This document shows positions 19,055 through 27,604 of a stretch of 62,150 bases of DNA, in pieces. How positions within the stretch are numbered: the first letter of the stretch is position 1; every line of letters starts with the position of its first letter. Made by a program: the position numbers and the translations under genes. Source of the stretch: Nostoc spongiaeforme FACHB-130 (GTDB lineage: Bacteria > Cyanobacteriota > Cyanobacteriia > Cyanobacteriales > Nostocaceae). The stretch spans positions 1 to 62,150 of the forward strand of contig NZ_JACJTB010000043.1 in the NCBI RefSeq assembly GCF_014698475.1, in the 5' to 3' direction. The notes under the pieces are model-generated. The model ran no database searches, was not told the origin of the DNA, and worked only from the letters and a program-made list of their open reading frames with translations.

Positions 19055-20881
19055 ATGCAACTTCACTTCACCGCATATTTCTTCAATTTCCTCATGCAAT
19101 TAACACAGATTAATATGAATAGTTATCTGTTTGCAACCGCTCAAACTAAGACAGTTAGAGAAGTAAAAGCTGCTCAGAAAAATAGCAATACTGACTTTAG
19201 TAAGTATACAGATAAGTTCATGTCACCTCAAGGTTTGGCACTTGCCGGGGGAATTGGCTTATTGTTGCTTTTACAGCTTTTTAGTAATGGTAAAAAAGGC
19301 AAGCTTGCTACTAGCTATTGGGGTGGAGCAAAGGAAACCGCCCAAGCTAAGAAAAAAGCTCTCAAGCAAATCGTCACTCCTAAATGTGATAGTGCCAGTT
19401 TATATATTGGAGTACACAAATACAAGGGTCAAAAATTACCCCAGGGGAGTGGGGGAATTCCAGTTTATGTACCCGATGTCCAACGGGGAACTGCTGTAAT
19501 TGGCGCACCTGGTAGTGGTAAATCATTCTCGGCTATCAACCCGATGATTTACTCAGCAATTGACCAAGGTTTTGGTATAGTACTATACGACTTCAAGTAT
19601 GCAAGTCAAGCCAAAATCGCCAGTTATGCCAAATCCAAGGGGTATGACGTACATATCTTTGCACCGGGATTTCCCGAATCAGAGGTATGTAACCCAATCG
19701 ATTTCTTGCGTGACAGTAGCGATGCTGAAACCGCACGGCAGTTAGCTACGGTAATTAACAAAAACTTCCGCCTGTTAGGTAATGCGTCTGAGGATGCCTT
19801 CTTTGGCCCCGCCGGCGACCAGTTGACGCAGGCTATTTTAATGCTAACTAAAGAGTTTGGCGACCGCGCTGATATTATGACGGCTGCGGCAATACTTTCT
19901 AGCGAGAAGATGGTCGAACGCTTGATGGCAGCCGAACTAAACCCTTGGATTAGAATAGCTTTTGGTCAATTATTTAGCTCGGCTGGCTCAGAGAAAACTG
20001 TAGCGGGTATCGCTGGTAGTGCTTCATTGATGTTCACCCGGTTCATGGCAAGGGGTACATTGGGATGCTTTGTTGGTAAAACAACCTTGCCCCTGGAGGT
20101 AAAACGCAAACAGATGATTATCTTCGGGTTAGACCGCGAACGCCGCGATGCTGTCAGCCCCCTGATGACTAGTATTCTTCACATGGTAGTTTCCCGCAGT
20201 ATTGCCAAAAAACGTAAGGAAGACGGCCCATTAGTAGTGTGTCTTGACGAGTTGCCAAGTATCTTCCTTCCAGATTTATTTAGATGGCTTAACGAATCTC
20301 GTTCCGAAGGATTCTGCGGTATCCTGGGTTGGCAAAATATGGGTCAGCTTGAAAAGATTTATGGTAAAGAAATCTCTAAAGCTATCCTTGGTGGGTGCGG
20401 CACAAAATTTGTTTTTAATCCTGGTGAAGAAGAATCAGCACGATTATTTTCTGCATATTTAGGTGAAGAGGAAATTAAATATAAACAAAAATCTCGCTCA
20501 ACGGGAGGGGGTAAATCCAGCACATCTATCAGCGAACAAGAACGGACTCGTAAGCTATTCGAGCCAGCCCAATTCCTCAAATTACCACCTGGGAAATGTC
20601 TATTTATCAACCCGGCTTATAGTAATAAAAATGAGGGTTCAGTACCACTATTAAAAAATATCAAAATCCCCAAACATATCATTGGATTAGAACAAGAAAA
20701 TGACGCTAACTGGGATAAACTCATCAAAGAGCTTGCTAGGAAAAGTACCCAGAAAAAACCCACACAGGAAGATTTAGATTTACGAGTCAAGGAAGTAGAT
20801 CGGAAGTTCCCTATCCCACAAGCACCCGTACAAGCGGGCAATGCACCGTTACCTGTTGATGCGTACAAGAGCTTTTTCTAA
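19055..20881 (+). CDS. virD4: Type IV coupling protein (VirD4/TraG-like ATPase)
   Basis: A 608-aa protein that links the transfer substrate to the secretion channel. It has an N-terminal hydrophobic anchor (LALAGGIGLLLLLQLF, about residues 62-78), Walker A (GAPGSGKS) near residue 150 and Walker B (VVCLDELPSIF) near residue 393. The later conserved region includes CGTKFVFNPGEEESARLFS, and the C-terminus is basic. Length and order of motifs are standard for VirD4/TraG. GGAG about 5 nt before the ATG supports the start. Together with VirB4 it marks this as a conjugation-type system. Confidence 0.85.
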   Translation: MQLHFTAYFFNFLMQLTQINMNSYLFATAQTKTVREVKAAQKNSNTDFSKYTDKFMSPQGLALAGGIGLLLLLQLFSNGKKGKLATSYWGGAKETAQAKKKALKQIVTPKCDSASLYIGVHKYKGQKLPQGSGGIPVYVPDVQRGTAVIGAPGSGKSFSAINPMIYSAIDQGFGIVLYDFKYASQAKIASYAKSKGYDVHIFAPGFPESEVCNPIDFLRDSSDAETARQLATVINKNFRLLGNASEDAFFGPAGDQLTQAILMLTKEFGDRADIMTAAAILSSEKMVERLMAAELNPWIRIAFGQLFSSAGSEKTVAGIAGSASLMFTRFMARGTLGCFVGKTTLPLEVKRKQMIIFGLDRERRDAVSPLMTSILHMVVSRSIAKKRKEDGPLVVCLDELPSIFLPDLFRWLNESRSEGFCGILGWQNMGQLEKIYGKEISKAILGGCGTKFVFNPGEEESARLFSAYLGEEEIKYKQKSRSTGGGKSSTSISEQERTRKLFEPAQFLKLPPGKCLFINPAYSNKNEGSVPLLKNIKIPKHIIGLEQENDANWDKLIKELARKSTQKKPTQEDLDLRVKEVDRKFPIPQAPVQAGNAPLPVDAYKSFF

Positions 20882-20967
20882 AAACTTTAAGTTTAATGAC
20901 CAACTGGTTTTTATAAAGCATAGTCAGACTGTTTGAATTTATAGATTATTTTCACCACATTTAATAT

Positions 20968-23517
20968 ATGTTTGACACCAGACACACTCAAATTAATGAA
21001 TCATATTTAGGTACAGCCGATACTGCAATTCAAACAAGTCGAGAATTAAGTAAAAGCCTCATCAATGTACTTACTAAGATAACTAAAGTAATTCTCGAAA
21101 AACTCAAAGAAGCTCAAGAAGCAAGTAAAATTGCAGTTAAAGTTGGCAAAGATATCTACAATCTTGTACCTGATGAATCTACCCCTGGTGCGTATAAATG
21201 GGAAAAGGTAGATTTAACCAGTCAAAGTATAAAAAGCAATCAAGAAACTAATAAGGTAGATTTAACCAGTCAAAGTATAAAAAGCAATCAAGAAACTAAT
21301 ATTGTGTTAATGCCCGATTTATTAGTAGAAGGTCAATACACAATAGAAACTGAACCTTTTACTGACTATCAAGCACAAACAATTGCTGCAAGATTAGTAG
21401 AAGATGTACCCAATTTCAATAGTGATTATCAGCAAACAAGTGATAATACTCTAAAAATTACAGCTTATCTAGAGTCAGATGGTTCAGCAAAACAAATCGT
21501 TATCTACGAACAAAATAGCGAAGGTAAATGTACAACTAATCTCGTCACTGGAATACTTACTCCAGATGAAAAAATAGATGTAGCAAGTGAACCACTAGTT
21601 AAGTTACTACCTCCATCTGCTGACATTATTAACAATCATAAAGATACAAAAGACTTATTATTTGATAACGGCAACCCAGATGTAATAAAAGTAACTGCAT
21701 CCTTAGATAATTTATCAGTAATATTGAACGAAGATAATCAACCATTAAATTCTGAAATTGTAACTACACCAGTTAACTTGGATTACGAAGCAGAGGAAGC
21801 TGCGGTAGGTTTTATAAATGATATCGACATTAGTAATCCACCCGACTTTGACTCCCCACCAGATGTTAATTATTATCAGTCTCCTGTAGTCAAAAACTAT
21901 CCTGAATCAGTAGAGCAGACACTCAACGAACAATCTGAAACTAAGATTCAAGCAGTCGAATCAAATACTTCACAACAGTTACCACAAGATGAAAACAGCG
22001 AAAACAGTTCGTCTATAAATCAAGAAATTAACTTATCTGTTGAAATAGAGGTAGATGACAGGTTTGGAGATGATGTGGTCAATAATCTTCAAGAAGAAAT
22101 CGCACAGTCCGAAGAAACTATTCAAATTCAACCGATAGTTACTAGTAACCCTCAATTTCAAAATCAAGCTGGAGAGGAGGTAAATGAAAATGTAAATCCC
22201 AATCAGTTTTTTGCACAAGAGCCAGAGGAGCAAACGACTAATAATCGAAAAAAATATGCACCTAAGTTTACGTATCAAGATGTAGAGCCAGCAGCACAAC
22301 AGTGGGCGCGTCAGGTTGAAGTACCTATTTATCAAATTAATAATAAACAAGCGCGGGAAGAACGTTACAACGGGGAAAATAAAGATATTGCTGAAACTGC
22401 GATCGCCATGTTAAAAAAATACAGCACTCTTGAACAAGATGGTTCACGTCTTTACCGTAGCGATACATTTGTAATTCGCCAAGAGGGAGACACTGTTAGC
22501 ATTCACCGCCGCAGTGATGAATTATTTGGGTGGGAGAACTCTTTGATGGATTTTAAACTCAACAAAAAAGAGGAACCCAAAATCACGAAAAAGCCTACAG
22601 AGATGTTACCTGTTGAACGTCAGGAGTTTCTCATGGTGGCAGAATACTTAGGCGACAATGGCAAGCTACCTGACCTCAACAATGCCGATATCCGTGATGT
22701 AGCAAACAGCTTGGGAAGTCTTGCACCTGCCGGCACAATTAAAACGCTGGAAGTATTTAAACAAAATGAGATGTTGCACACCCTGAATAATGTCCTCATC
22801 CAGGCTGATAAGAAAGAACTTACAGTAGGTGAATTTACCATCAAGCGATCGCGCAACCCCGAAAAAAATCGAGCCAGCTTGCAATTATTTAAAACTACCG
22901 AAGAAAAAGGTACTCAGGAACTTGTCCGGTTTGACCTAACTAAAACCGAAGCCGGCATTACCAAAGAAGTCAGCAAAATGAATATCTCTGAGTACGATAT
23001 CAACCAAATTAAGTTTATTGCCCAAAACGCCAGCAAACTCAACCTGGAACAAATCTTTGGTGACGAACAATCTACTCCCACCGCCGCATCTGCATCCAAA
23101 AAACGAGTAATACAAGCAGTTGGCGATCTGCCTGTCACAGTTCACCCTTACATCGCCGAGGAATGGGCAAATATGGTCAAGCATGGTGGCCCTGACTGGG
23201 GAGGGGCAATGAATCAAGGCAATGAAGAAATTCTACAACGGATAAATGAGAACAACGGTAAGTTACCAATTGCCGACCAGCGAGAGATGTACTTCAAGAT
23301 TATGACCTACAAGGCAACTGAAGCACAAAAGCAAGGAGAAACAGTCGTCGATTTTGTTCCGCTTAAAGATATTATGAATGACTTGCAAGTATGGCGAGGA
23401 GAAGAAATTCGGCAGCAATATACCCCTACTGAACACATACCCTCTTCTCAAAAGCAAACTGTCGCTGCTGCACCTAAAACCAAGTCAAGAGAAGTTGAAC
23501 GAGAAGTTGAACTATAA
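20968..23517 (+). CDS. Large unknown protein next to the coupling ATPase
   Basis: An 849-aa soluble protein with no recognised domain. It begins with a helical segment (about residues 15-70), then a 16-residue unit (KVDLTSQSIKSNQETN) duplicated exactly. A long acidic, low-complexity middle follows (about 110-430). The more ordered C-terminal half (about 430-815) includes AAQQWARQVE, FVIRQEGDTVSIHRRSD, FTIKRSRNPEK and HPYIAEEWANMVKHGG. No HUH, MobA or TraI relaxase motif is present, although a relaxase or DNA-processing partner would be expected beside VirD4. It may be a transferred effector or an unrecognised DNA-processing factor; this is inference from position. Confidence 0.55.
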   Translation: MFDTRHTQINESYLGTADTAIQTSRELSKSLINVLTKITKVILEKLKEAQEASKIAVKVGKDIYNLVPDESTPGAYKWEKVDLTSQSIKSNQETNKVDLTSQSIKSNQETNIVLMPDLLVEGQYTIETEPFTDYQAQTIAARLVEDVPNFNSDYQQTSDNTLKITAYLESDGSAKQIVIYEQNSEGKCTTNLVTGILTPDEKIDVASEPLVKLLPPSADIINNHKDTKDLLFDNGNPDVIKVTASLDNLSVILNEDNQPLNSEIVTTPVNLDYEAEEAAVGFINDIDISNPPDFDSPPDVNYYQSPVVKNYPESVEQTLNEQSETKIQAVESNTSQQLPQDENSENSSSINQEINLSVEIEVDDRFGDDVVNNLQEEIAQSEETIQIQPIVTSNPQFQNQAGEEVNENVNPNQFFAQEPEEQTTNNRKKYAPKFTYQDVEPAAQQWARQVEVPIYQINNKQAREERYNGENKDIAETAIAMLKKYSTLEQDGSRLYRSDTFVIRQEGDTVSIHRRSDELFGWENSLMDFKLNKKEEPKITKKPTEMLPVERQEFLMVAEYLGDNGKLPDLNNADIRDVANSLGSLAPAGTIKTLEVFKQNEMLHTLNNVLIQADKKELTVGEFTIKRSRNPEKNRASLQLFKTTEEKGTQELVRFDLTKTEAGITKEVSKMNISEYDINQIKFIAQNASKLNLEQIFGDEQSTPTAASASKKRVIQAVGDLPVTVHPYIAEEWANMVKHGGPDWGGAMNQGNEEILQRINENNGKLPIADQREMYFKIMTYKATEAQKQGETVVDFVPLKDIMNDLQVWRGEEIRQQYTPTEHIPSSQKQTVAAAPKTKSREVEREVEL
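21205..21300 (+). repeat. Perfect 48-bp tandem duplication inside a gene
   Basis: Two identical 48-bp units (21205-21252 and 21253-21300) starting AAGGTAGATT and ending AAACTAAT. They keep frame and duplicate 16 residues of the 849-aa protein. Exact identity at all positions, including third codon positions, indicates a recent slippage event or assembly-relevant repeat. Confidence 0.95.
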
Positions 23518-23732
23518 ATTCCGTCACCAAGTTTGCAAAGTTGCATTGGCAATATAAAAACTTCGGTTTAGAAGTTACGTAAATTTACATCAATTGCAAA
23601 TTTCAAATTCAACAAGCTTTTCATTTATTTAAATCATTAGTTTATTATTTTAAATAACACAATTCAAAGAAAAATTACTACGTAAAGCTCACGCAAATAC
23701 TCAATGTAGTATTTCAAGCGAAAAATCAAAAA

Positions 23733-24650
23733 GTGAGCTTAACATCTGAATTAAAAAATAGAAATTCACCTATCAGGGAATGGTTTGACTCTAGACTAAA
23801 TCAGACATTTATTAAAATGATTAATAGCCATAATCAAATATTAGAAAATCAAGAAATTATTAAACCAGTTGATGGTGTAGATTTTCCATTAGTAGGAAAT
23901 GCGATCGCCAAAGCACTTGCTAAGTATCTAGGAAGCATATATGAAGATAAAACATGGTTTACTAATTGTCTTGCTCAGGTTGGAGCCAAAGCCCTCAAAA
24001 TAGAATATGCTTTTGATTACTGCATTACAAATTCCAATTCACTTGAAGAAGAAGCTCTAAAGTGTATGCTGCTGGGTGCGTTAGAAAATTATGCACGCAG
24101 CCGTAACATACATGAAATTATTCAACCTTTTCTACAAGGAGAAAAAACCCTTCAACTTGAACCAGAATATTTCAAAAAATGGCTTCCTACTATCCAAGAT
24201 ACATCTCAAATTATCGGTATTTTACCCCGTACTTGGCAAACTGTAGCTAATCAAGTAAGTGGAAATATCACCTGCAATGCTTCATACCCTTTAAGTGAAT
24301 ATCTTGGAGGTGCTGATTGCCAGATAATCGCTGGAAATACTCTTATTGATGTAAGAACAACTGCCAAGAAGCGTCCCTTCTCTTTAGAAAATTTTTACCA
24401 ACAAATTAGTTATGTTCTGCTTGATAGCAATGACATCTATCGTATCAATCAACTAGTCTGGTTTTACAGCCGCCAACAGTCGGTATTCTTCTATCCCACT
24501 AACAAAATATTCCGCGACTTGCGAGCAACAAGGGAAGAATTTAAAAAAATGATTCTTGATAATTATGAAACAAATAGACTAGCAGAACAGAATAAGGGTT
24601 TATATCTTCCCCAGGAAGGATATAAATATGATTCAAGATTTTCAACTTAA
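23733..24650 (+). CDS. PD-(D/E)XK nuclease-like protein
   Basis: A 305-aa soluble protein starting with GTG. The C-terminal half has the layout of a restriction-endonuclease core (LGGADCQIIAGNTLIDVRTT, then FYQQISYVLL and IYRINQLVWFYSRQQSVFFY), with acidic residues in GAD and LID. The usual D-x-K lysine is replaced by Arg (IDVRT), so activity is uncertain. No ribosome binding site is obvious. Its end overlaps by 23 bp with the next small gene. It lies at the start of the cargo segment after the secretion locus, where a defence or DNA-processing role would be plausible. Confidence 0.5.
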   Translation: MSLTSELKNRNSPIREWFDSRLNQTFIKMINSHNQILENQEIIKPVDGVDFPLVGNAIAKALAKYLGSIYEDKTWFTNCLAQVGAKALKIEYAFDYCITNSNSLEEEALKCMLLGALENYARSRNIHEIIQPFLQGEKTLQLEPEYFKKWLPTIQDTSQIIGILPRTWQTVANQVSGNITCNASYPLSEYLGGADCQIIAGNTLIDVRTTAKKRPFSLENFYQQISYVLLDSNDIYRINQLVWFYSRQQSVFFYPTNKIFRDLRATREEFKKMILDNYETNRLAEQNKGLYLPQEGYKYDSRFST

Positions 24651-24828
24651 CCCTAGCTTCAATATTTACTTTGATGGTATGGAGTATCACGCCAAGATCC
24701 ACTTTGATGATGCTTTTAAAACTGAAGCAGAAGAAATTGCAGCAAGTGATATTAGCACTCTTGCTACTAAAGTCTCTAATCGTTGGCGGCAGTATCTTCT
24801 AAGTATTTCCAATAAATACAGAAAGTAA
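24628..24828 (+). CDS. Small hypothetical protein (66 aa)
   Basis: A 66-aa protein (MIQDFQLNPSFNIYFDGMEY onward) whose ATG lies inside the end of the nuclease-like gene. The strong ribosome binding site AGGAAGGA (24613-24620) and the 23-bp overlap indicate translational coupling. The start resembles a short beta hairpin; the C-terminus is helical and basic (NRWRQYLLSISNKYRK). Such small overlapping partners are often inhibitors or accessory subunits, which here is only a guess. Confidence 0.6.
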   Translation: MIQDFQLNPSFNIYFDGMEYHAKIHFDDAFKTEAEEIAASDISTLATKVSNRWRQYLLSISNKYRK

Positions 24829-24840
24829 TTGAGCAATTAG

Positions 24841-24858
24841 CCCTCTCCAAGCAGAGGG
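24841..24858. terminator. Short GC-rich hairpin
   Basis: CCCTCT (24841-24846) pairs with AGAGGG (24853-24858) around a 6-nt loop, just after the 66-aa gene. The stem is short and no T-run follows, so terminator function is only possible. Confidence 0.35.
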
Positions 24859-24901
24859 TTAACTTAACGAATAAAATTCAAAATTTGCTCGTTTAAATAC
24901 T

Positions 24902-26320
24902 ATGAAACTAGGTTTCTATCCAGTATTGGGTAAGAGTGATTTTCTCAAAATCAAGGGTGAAAAAATCCCGATTTGGCACTTGCTTGAATATCAGCCTGTG
25001 GGCTGGCTATACTCACTCGCTACAAAAGCAGAAATTGTTCCAGATAGTCTGATTATTCATGACTGCGGATCGTTTAACTACCGTGACCAAGATATTCCTA
25101 CTCTCAACGGTAAATATGTTGATGCCCACTGGTCTATTCATAGATATCGAGAACGTTCAAAAGTCGGTGATATTATTGTTTGTCCTGACCATTTACTTAT
25201 AGGAGAAAATATTAGGAAACGGCAAGAATATAACCTTCAACAAGCAAAAACATTTATCCAACTTGCTAAAAGTTATCTTCCCAATAGAATCCCCCTAGCA
25301 GTCATCCACGGGCAGTCTCTCAGTGAACGCCTCGAAGTAGCAAAATATCTTCTGGGGCTGGGATACCGCCATCTTGGCATCGGTGGCCTTGTTCCCCAGG
25401 CGAGGGAGTATTCAACTAACTTGCACATTGTCAAAACAATCACTGAGGTTGTGCGTTCACGAAGTGACTCGGAACGCGTATCGCCGTTCGCGAAGCGTGT
25501 CCGACAGGACAAGGCGGGCGTTTCGCCATCGCGCAGCGACTCCGCAGGAGTATTGCACGAGCCAAATGTTCATATACACGTTTTTGGACTATGTTCGCCC
25601 CAGTATGCCAAAGCTTTTACTCAGATGGGATTATCCTTTGATGGTTCAACTTTTATCCGAGAAGGACTAGGTGGTGGGATGTTCGTCAGCAATGAGGAAA
25701 AACTAATTCGGATGCCAGCCCACTGCACGCCAAAGTGCAACTGTCATGTTTGCAGGGTTCTCAATCGACATAGGATTGACCCTCGGTTAACAAACAAAGG
25801 ACGGACGCATACTATGGGAAGAATCGCCCACAACCTCAATCTGGCGATCGGCACTTACAGAAAATTCATTCCCAAGGAAAAAATCTACCTGGTTGCTGGA
25901 TGTGGCAAGCAGCTTCCCTACTCTGCTGCCGCCAAAGACTTATATTGTTCGCAGCACTTTCAAGCTTGCCGTCGCTACGTAGAAGAAAAAGAATCAAGAT
26001 GGTATATCCTGTCACCTTTACATCAAGTTCTTAACCCAGAAACAATCATCAAGCCCTACGATAAATCCCCCTATTCCTTATCTCATCAGGAACGTATACT
26101 ATGGGCGCAACAAGTAGCAGAAAACCTCATACAAGTTGCGTCTTTGGAAATAGAGTTTGTATTCTTGACGGGCAAGCTTTACAGACAGGAGGTAACACCC
26201 ATTTTACAAGCAAAGGGATACGAGACAAAAGTACCGATGCAGCACCTAGCCATTGGACAGCAACTTGCTTGGATAAAGAAGGAACTGGAGCAAGAAAAAC
26301 AGCTTGTTTTAAATATTTAA
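24902..26320 (+). CDS. TGT-family transglycosylase paralogue with DUF6884-like C-terminus
   Basis: A 472-aa protein whose first ~330 residues match the tRNA-guanine transglycosylase barrel. It has HDCGSFNY with Asp54 in the base-binding position, GLGYRHLGIGGL, LSFDGS with Asp247 in the nucleophile position, and a zinc site CNCHVC near residues 279-284 with a downstream His. The C-terminal ~110 residues (YILSPLHQVLNPET, then FVFLTGKLYRQ and AIGQQLAWIK) resemble DUF6884, which I associate with phage and plasmid TGT paralogues. TGT paralogues such as DpdA insert 7-deazaguanine bases into DNA rather than tRNA, so DNA modification is the leading hypothesis. About 34 residues come from an inserted dispersed repeat. 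Confidence 0.65.
   Translation: MKLGFYPVLGKSDFLKIKGEKIPIWHLLEYQPVGWLYSLATKAEIVPDSLIIHDCGSFNYRDQDIPTLNGKYVDAHWSIHRYRERSKVGDIIVCPDHLLIGENIRKRQEYNLQQAKTFIQLAKSYLPNRIPLAVIHGQSLSERLEVAKYLLGLGYRHLGIGGLVPQAREYSTNLHIVKTITEVVRSRSDSERVSPFAKRVRQDKAGVSPSRSDSAGVLHEPNVHIHVFGLCSPQYAKAFTQMGLSFDGSTFIREGLGGGMFVSNEEKLIRMPAHCTPKCNCHVCRVLNRHRIDPRLTNKGRTHTMGRIAHNLNLAIGTYRKFIPKEKIYLVAGCGKQLPYSAAAKDLYCSQHFQACRRYVEEKESRWYILSPLHQVLNPETIIKPYDKSPYSLSHQERILWAQQVAENLIQVASLEIEFVFLTGKLYRQEVTPILQAKGYETKVPMQHLAIGQQLAWIKKELEQEKQLVLNI
25452..25553 (+). repeat. Small dispersed repeat inserted in frame
   Basis: This stretch is GC-rich and palindromic (for example CGTTCGCGAAGCGTGTCC, GACAAGGCGGGCG, GCGCAGCGACTCCGCAGGAG), unlike the flanking AT-rich gene. 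It is typical of Nostoc small dispersed repeats. It encodes a Ser/Arg-rich stretch (RSRSDSERVSPFAKRVRQ) lying between the LGIGGL helix and the IHVFGL strand of the TGT barrel, and keeps the reading frame. The boundaries are approximate. Confidence 0.65.
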
Positions 26321-26348
26321 CCCAGCAGTAATAACACCAAAACGATTT

Positions 26349-27191
26349 ATGGAGACTACAAAGCGAGTAATTAATATAAGTGGAAAATTCGGTAGTTGGA
26401 CTGTATTAGAAAAACAAGGAAAGCAAGTATTATGTAAGTGTGATTGTGGAATTCAAAAACTTGTTTACAGTCACACTCTCACCAATGGCCGCTCAACTAA
26501 CTGCGGTTGTAAGAAAAGAAAAGAATCTATCCCAGTTGGTGCAAATTTTGGGAGACTAACAGTGATATCTGATGTAGAAGTTAAGGGGAAAAGGGGCGAA
26601 CTACTCCTCCTTACCTTATGCAGATGCGGAACCCAAAAATATGTTAGTAAAAATAGCCTAAAAAGAGGGCTTACACAAAGTTGCGGATGTTTGCAACGGG
26701 ACAGCCTCAAGACCGATAAAACTATCCACGGTCACTGCAAAAGCCATGAGTATAACTCCTGGTTACACATCAAGCGTATCTGCTATAACAAGAACCACCA
26801 TCAGTACAAATATCATGGCGGGTGCGGAATTGAAGTTGATGCATCCTGGCGTGATAACTTTACCCAATTTCTAAAAGATATGGGATTAGCACCCGAAGGA
26901 ACAGTTATATCTCGTATTGATCAAGAGAGTGACTTTGCCCCCGGAAATTGTCTGTGGATACCCAGAAAAGAACATTATCGTCAAATACATTTATTAAGAA
27001 GAAAAGAATTCTTGATTTCTCAAATTTTACCTAAACCAGTCGTTACCAATAGTGAGATTAATGTTTCACCAAACATTGTTCGAGCAATCATCAAAGATCA
27101 TGCAAATGGTGAAGCCAACATGAATAAACTTGCTACACAATATAAAATTAGCACTCAAGACGCAATAAATATTATCCTTCACCACGTTTAA
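26349..27191 (+). CDS. HNH/AP2-type homing-endonuclease-like protein
   Basis: A 280-aa protein with two zinc-ribbon-like modules (CKCDCG...NCGCKKR near residues 29-57; CRCG...SCGCLQRD near residues 92-118). An HNH-like core follows: SWLHIKRICYNKNHHQYKYH, GIEVDASWRDNFTQFL, then GTVISRIDQ and FAPGNCLWIP. This layout is common in phage-borne and free-standing homing endonucleases, where the ribbons help bind DNA. A helical C-terminus (residues 235-280) recalls a DNA-binding helix-turn-helix. It follows the TGT paralogue by 28 bp. Activity is inferred from the fold pattern only. Confidence 0.6.
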   Translation: METTKRVINISGKFGSWTVLEKQGKQVLCKCDCGIQKLVYSHTLTNGRSTNCGCKKRKESIPVGANFGRLTVISDVEVKGKRGELLLLTLCRCGTQKYVSKNSLKRGLTQSCGCLQRDSLKTDKTIHGHCKSHEYNSWLHIKRICYNKNHHQYKYHGGCGIEVDASWRDNFTQFLKDMGLAPEGTVISRIDQESDFAPGNCLWIPRKEHYRQIHLLRRKEFLISQILPKPVVTNSEINVSPNIVRAIIKDHANGEANMNKLATQYKISTQDAINIILHHV

Positions 27192-27210
27192 CTATCAATT
27201 TATTTTTAAT

Positions 27211-27250
27211 AAAAGTGCGTCATCAATTAAAAAGGCGCACTTTTTATTTT
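27211..27250 (+). terminator. Terminator of the cargo operon
   Basis: AAAAGTGCG (27211-27219) pairs with CGCACTTTT (27236-27244) and runs into a T-rich tail. It lies 20 bp after the HNH gene stop and fits a factor-independent terminator. Confidence 0.65.
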
Positions 27251-27403
27251 ACAGCAAGTATTTAGTTTTAAAACACACATCAAACTAGTAGATTAATTAC
27301 CACAATTGTTACACACATCAGCAAGGTAGTCATTGATGATGTGTGATTCAGGAAATAATCACTAATATCTAAAGTGTTGTACCTGAGTATAAAGTTTACT
27401 GCA
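27251..27403. other. Probable promoter region with CACACATCA repeats
   Basis: The nonamer CACACATCA occurs twice here (about 27275 and 27312-27320). Its inverse TGATGTGTG is at 27337-27345, making an inverted repeat with a 16-nt loop. This could be an operator for the genes that follow. No promoter boxes could be assigned confidently. Confidence 0.35.
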
Positions 27404-27604
27404 ATGAATAATATTTGCAATTTGAAACCAAGTATTCATACAAATACGAAATCATTGTTCAGTAGACCAAGTAACCAAACTTTCTACCACAGACGAAGTT
27501 ATCAATTAGCTGAACAAGCAAAGCCTCAAGTCAAAATTATAAAACTTGCACATGATAATACACAACGGCTCTTATATCTGGTTTCATGCAGGACAAACTG
27601 CTAG
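27404..27604 (+). CDS. Doubtful small ORF (66 aa)
   Basis: A 66-codon frame (MNNICNLKPSIHTNTKSLFS onward) overlapping the next gene by 53 bp. It has no clear ribosome binding site and no recognised motif. It may be a real short protein, a displaced N-terminus of the following gene, or chance. Confidence 0.2.
   Translation: MNNICNLKPSIHTNTKSLFSRPSNQTFYHRRSYQLAEQAKPQVKIIKLAHDNTQRLLYLVSCRTNC

Noticed and set aside
20968-23517. The 849-aa protein as a relaxase
   Set aside because: Position beside VirD4 suggested it, but no HUH triad, MobA-type or TraI-type motif or catalytic Tyr context could be found.
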